From an uncultured Lachnospiraceae bacterium (GTDB taxonomy: Bacteria > Bacillota > Clostridia > Lachnospirales > Lachnospiraceae), in assembly GCA_947624875.1 (NCBI GenBank), contig CANQMA010000011.1:1-44574 (forward strand): a DNA stretch of 44,574 nucleotides, given 5' to 3'. The translations under genes and the position numbers were made by a program. Position 1 is the first letter of the stretch. Each line of letters begins with the position of its first letter. Positions 42,779-44,574 of the stretch are shown piece by piece. Under the pieces are notes generated by a model, which was not told the origin of the DNA, did not search any database, and saw only the letters and a list, made by a program, of their open reading frames with translations.

Positions 42779-43708
42779 CTATTTTTCTCTTTTCTTTTGA
42801 ATCACCGTGTATTTTTCAACAAGATATATCGGATGATACGAAAGTTTGGATTGACGCAGTCCTTCCAGACCCATATCATCCTCCCGATTGACTTTCGCGG
42901 CATTCGGAAACGCCTGCTTTAAAAACTCGCTGCAGATATACTGATACAGCCCGCGTATATTCGGATTTGCCTTTTCTACCGGAATGAATACCATGTCTTC
43001 TAACGGGCTGTAATTTCCTATCGTAAATGCTTCCAACCGGTCGTCAATATAAACTGCGCCGATTTTATAGTCAAAAACCTGTTCATGTTCCAAAATATAT
43101 TGAATTCCCACAGCTTCGCTGTCAATAAATTCATGCTCCTGCGTATGGGCTTTTCCCTGTTTCCACCATTCCAGAAACTTTAAAATTTCATTTTCGTTTT
43201 CCTGAGACAAGAATGTAAACCGGTATCTCCCCTCATATTCACGTTTAAAAGCGTTCAAGTGGTTTTTTTTACCGTGATATTTTTTCCCGGAAAACGTCCG
43301 CATTTTTTCTGCATCATAAATGTAATCCGCATAAGTTCTGTCAGGAATGACCACATACTCATCTTCCGGCAGATTCAACTGTTCTAAGGCGTTTTTATCT
43401 ACCAGATACATGACCAGATTTTTCCCCAGCACATTATTAAAATATGTCTGCGCCGTGTAAAAACATTCCTGTAAGTCCTCAGTTCTGCAATTTGGTACCG
43501 ATGTATAGTATTGCCCGTTTTGGCTCTTTGCAACCCAAATCAGGCCCTTATCTGTCAAAAAATATTTTGTCGGAAAGCTGTTCAGCCATATATAGATATT
43601 TAACAGATTGCTGTCTGCGCTCTCCGGCCGGCGTAAAGAAAAATATTTTTTTAAAATTTCATAGTCTTCTATTCCAACGTTTTTTAGCTGGTATTCTTCT
43701 TCTGACAT
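42779..43708 (-). CDS. DUF2156 (LPG synthase C-terminal-like) protein
   Basis: A 309-aa soluble protein of the DUF2156 family, related to the catalytic dual-GNAT domain of phosphatidylglycerol lysyltransferase MprF. Family signatures seen are YHGKKNHLNAFKREYEGRY in the middle and VNREDDMGLEGLRQSKLSYH near the C-terminus. It has no membrane flippase part, so aminoacyl-tRNA-dependent transfer to a lipid is possible but unproven. It directly precedes the GNAT gene. Start ATG 43708 behind GGGAGA; the longer reading overlaps the end of ispF. Confidence 0.8.
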   Translation of the reverse strand: MSEEEYQLKNVGIEDYEILKKYFSLRRPESADSNLLNIYIWLNSFPTKYFLTDKGLIWVAKSQNGQYYTSVPNCRTEDLQECFYTAQTYFNNVLGKNLVMYLVDKNALEQLNLPEDEYVVIPDRTYADYIYDAEKMRTFSGKKYHGKKNHLNAFKREYEGRYRFTFLSQENENEILKFLEWWKQGKAHTQEHEFIDSEAVGIQYILEHEQVFDYKIGAVYIDDRLEAFTIGNYSPLEDMVFIPVEKANPNIRGLYQYICSEFLKQAFPNAAKVNREDDMGLEGLRQSKLSYHPIYLVEKYTVIQKKREK

Positions 43709-43727
43709 TTTTATCTCCCAAATCAAA

Positions 43728-44195
43728 TTAGTCAATCAGTGCAATTGCCTGTGCGGATATTCCAAGCCCGTCTCCTGTAAACCCTAATCCTTCCTCCGTC
43801 GTCGCCTTTACATTGACCTGCGAAAGATTTATCTGCAATGCGTCTGCAATGTTTTTTACCATTTGCTCACGGTACGGTGCAATCTTTGGTTCCTGACAAA
43901 TCAGAACAACGTCAATGTTTCCGATTTGGACTCCTTTTGTTTTCAGAAGTTTTCCGACATTCTTTAGTAACTCCATACTGGAAATTCCTTTATATTTCGG
44001 ATCTGTGTCCGGAAAATGCCTTCCGATGTCACCGAGCGCCGCCGCACCGAGCAGCGCATCCATCACTGCATGAAGCAGAACATCTGCATCGGAATGTCCG
44101 AGCAGTCCTTTTTCAAAAGGAATGTCCACGCCTCCTAGAATCAATTTTCTTCCCTCAACCAGCCTATGGACATCATATCCCATTCCAACTCTCAT
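43728..44195 (-). CDS. ispF: 2-C-methyl-D-erythritol 2,4-cyclodiphosphate synthase
   Basis: MEP-pathway enzyme that cyclises CDP-methylerythritol 2-phosphate. The 155-aa protein has the metal ligands D8 and H10 (GYDVHR) and H42, plus the [20 protein letters not shown] block, [11 protein letters not shown], and the C-terminal [18 protein letters not shown]. Start ATG 44195 has GGGAG 6 nt upstream; the reading to 44207 is less well placed. First gene of a cluster running to rlmB. No other MEP gene is in the window. Confidence 0.95.
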   Translation of the reverse strand: MRVGMGYDVHRLVEGRKLILGGVDIPFEKGLLGHSDADVLLHAVMDALLGAAALGDIGRHFPDTDPKYKGISSMELLKNVGKLLKTKGVQIGNIDVVLICQEPKIAPYREQMVKNIADALQINLSQVNVKATTEEGLGFTGDGLGISAQAIALID

Positions 44196-44345
44196 TCGAA
44201 CTCCCATCCATGTATCTTCTACATAGCAACACTGTTTTTAACTTTTTCTTATACGGATATTTCAAAATCACATTATGATATGCGTATCCCTGCTGTTTCC
44301 AGTCCAATGCTGTTTTTGTACAGGCATAATCGCATTATCCCCGTT

Positions 44346-44375
44346 ATTATATCATAGATTTCTATAAATTGACAA
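44346..44375 (-). promoter_or_regulatory. Promoter of the ispF cluster
   Basis: Minus strand TTGTCA (44370-44375), 18-bp spacer, TATAAT (44346-44351) with TGA extension. The leader to ispF is about 145 nt and holds a 44-codon frame (TTG at 44307) without a ribosome binding site. Confidence 0.65.
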
Positions 44376-44447
44376 AAATATTGTTTTCCTTCTATGGAAC
44401 GGCTGTATTGATATGATTTTGCTGTATTTTCAAATAAAAAAAAGGGG

Positions 44448-44476
44448 TTGACAAGAAGAAAAGAAAATTATATATT
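44448..44476 (+). promoter_or_regulatory. Strong promoter of tRNA-Val
   Basis: TTGACA (44448-44453), 17-bp spacer, TATATT (44471-44476). Predicted start about 15 nt before the tRNA; likely drives a tRNA cluster running out of the window. Confidence 0.85.
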
Positions 44477-44499
44477 ATTAAAGCAGTTCAAAACTGTAT

Positions 44500-44572
44500 G
44501 GGATCTTAGCTCAGCTGGGAGAGCATCTGCCTTACAAGCAGAGGGTCACAGGTTCGAGCCCTGTAGGTCCCA
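44500..44572 (+). tRNA. tRNA-Val (anticodon TAC)
   Basis: A 73-nt cloverleaf: acceptor GGGATCT pairs with AGGTCCC, D arm with AGCTCAGCTGGGAGAGC, anticodon loop CTTACAA with TAC at 44533-44535, and T arm with GGTTCGAGCC. The discriminator is A and the CCA end is not encoded (the next bases are TT). It reads GUA and other GUN codons. Confidence 0.96.
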
Positions 44573-44574
44573 TT

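Noticed and set aside
43838-44278. 146-codon plus-strand frame opposite ispF
   Set aside because: Covers ispF in antisense; ispF motifs are complete on the minus strand.
44173-44307. 44-codon minus-strand frame upstream of and overlapping ispF
   Set aside because: Protein-like in places, but it starts with TTG, has no Shine-Dalgarno and runs into ispF in another frame. Kept only as a remark on the leader.
1-44574. Mobile elements, CRISPR arrays, toxin-antitoxin or defence genes
   Set aside because: No transposase, regularly spaced repeat or defence-type domain seen in any well-supported gene; the window is core chromosome.

Overview
The window is a stretch of core chromosome from an anaerobic, endospore-forming Clostridia, most likely Lachnospiraceae. 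Four things point there: a six-gene Rnf ferredoxin:NAD+ oxidoreductase operon (rnfCDGEAB); spore genes (an alpha/beta SASP, a GerA/SpoVAF-type germination protein and a probable SpoIIM); Firmicutes-type promoters, ribosome binding sites and LexA box; and secreted proteins ending in lysine-rich fibronectin-III-like modules. Composition is moderately AT-rich throughout. I saw no insertion sequence, prophage, CRISPR array or defence island. Only yprB, aroF and the tRNA lie on the plus strand.

Layout, left to right. 1-1290: a plus-strand terminator from a gene outside the window, queH, and a NUDIX hydrolase. 1306-6823: a division and envelope cluster (class B PBP, FtsW/RodA, a U32-family protein resembling RlhA, ZapA). 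6867-8195: a secreted carbohydrate-binding-like protein lying between zapA and ruvB. 8268-9881: ruvAB. 10016-11434: an orphan GerA/SpoVAF-type gene. 11499-16492: rnfCDGEAB. 16653-17753: a YprB-type nuclease-fold protein, possibly translated from a leaderless mRNA. 17845-18042: a SASP. 18215-22867: murF, ddl, recG. 22965-25658: a large secreted beta-helix protein with a long, possibly structured 5' leader. 26070-27098: aroF (DAHP synthase). 27184-30166: xerD, a small membrane protein that is probably a diverged SpoIIM, nudF and proC. 30274-33649: rny, recX, recA with a LexA box. 33893-38887: the yicC-gmk-rpoZ-rimO-pgsA-aminotransferase operon. 39010-44195: the ispF-DUF2156-GNAT-cysS-mrnC-rlmB cluster. 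44500-44572: tRNA-Val behind a strong promoter.

The genes cover peptidoglycan synthesis and division (murF, ddl, pbp, ftsW, zapA), recombination and repair (recA, recX, recG, ruvAB, xerD), RNA metabolism (rny, mrnC, yicC, rlmB, rimO, queH), energy conservation (rnf) and sporulation. Most neighbourhoods match arrangements known in other Firmicutes (recA-recX-rny, cysS-mrnC-rlmB, yicC-gmk-rpoZ).

I found no clearly new multi-gene system. The leads most worth checking are: the roughly 200-nt leader and tandem repeats upstream of the beta-helix gene; a four-cysteine tail on RnfE; a possible spoIIM with a sigma-E-like promoter; a possibly leaderless yprB mRNA; a missing remA between yicC and gmk; and promoters embedded in the terminators of upstream genes. 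All functional calls rest on motif recognition by eye. No database search or folding was run.
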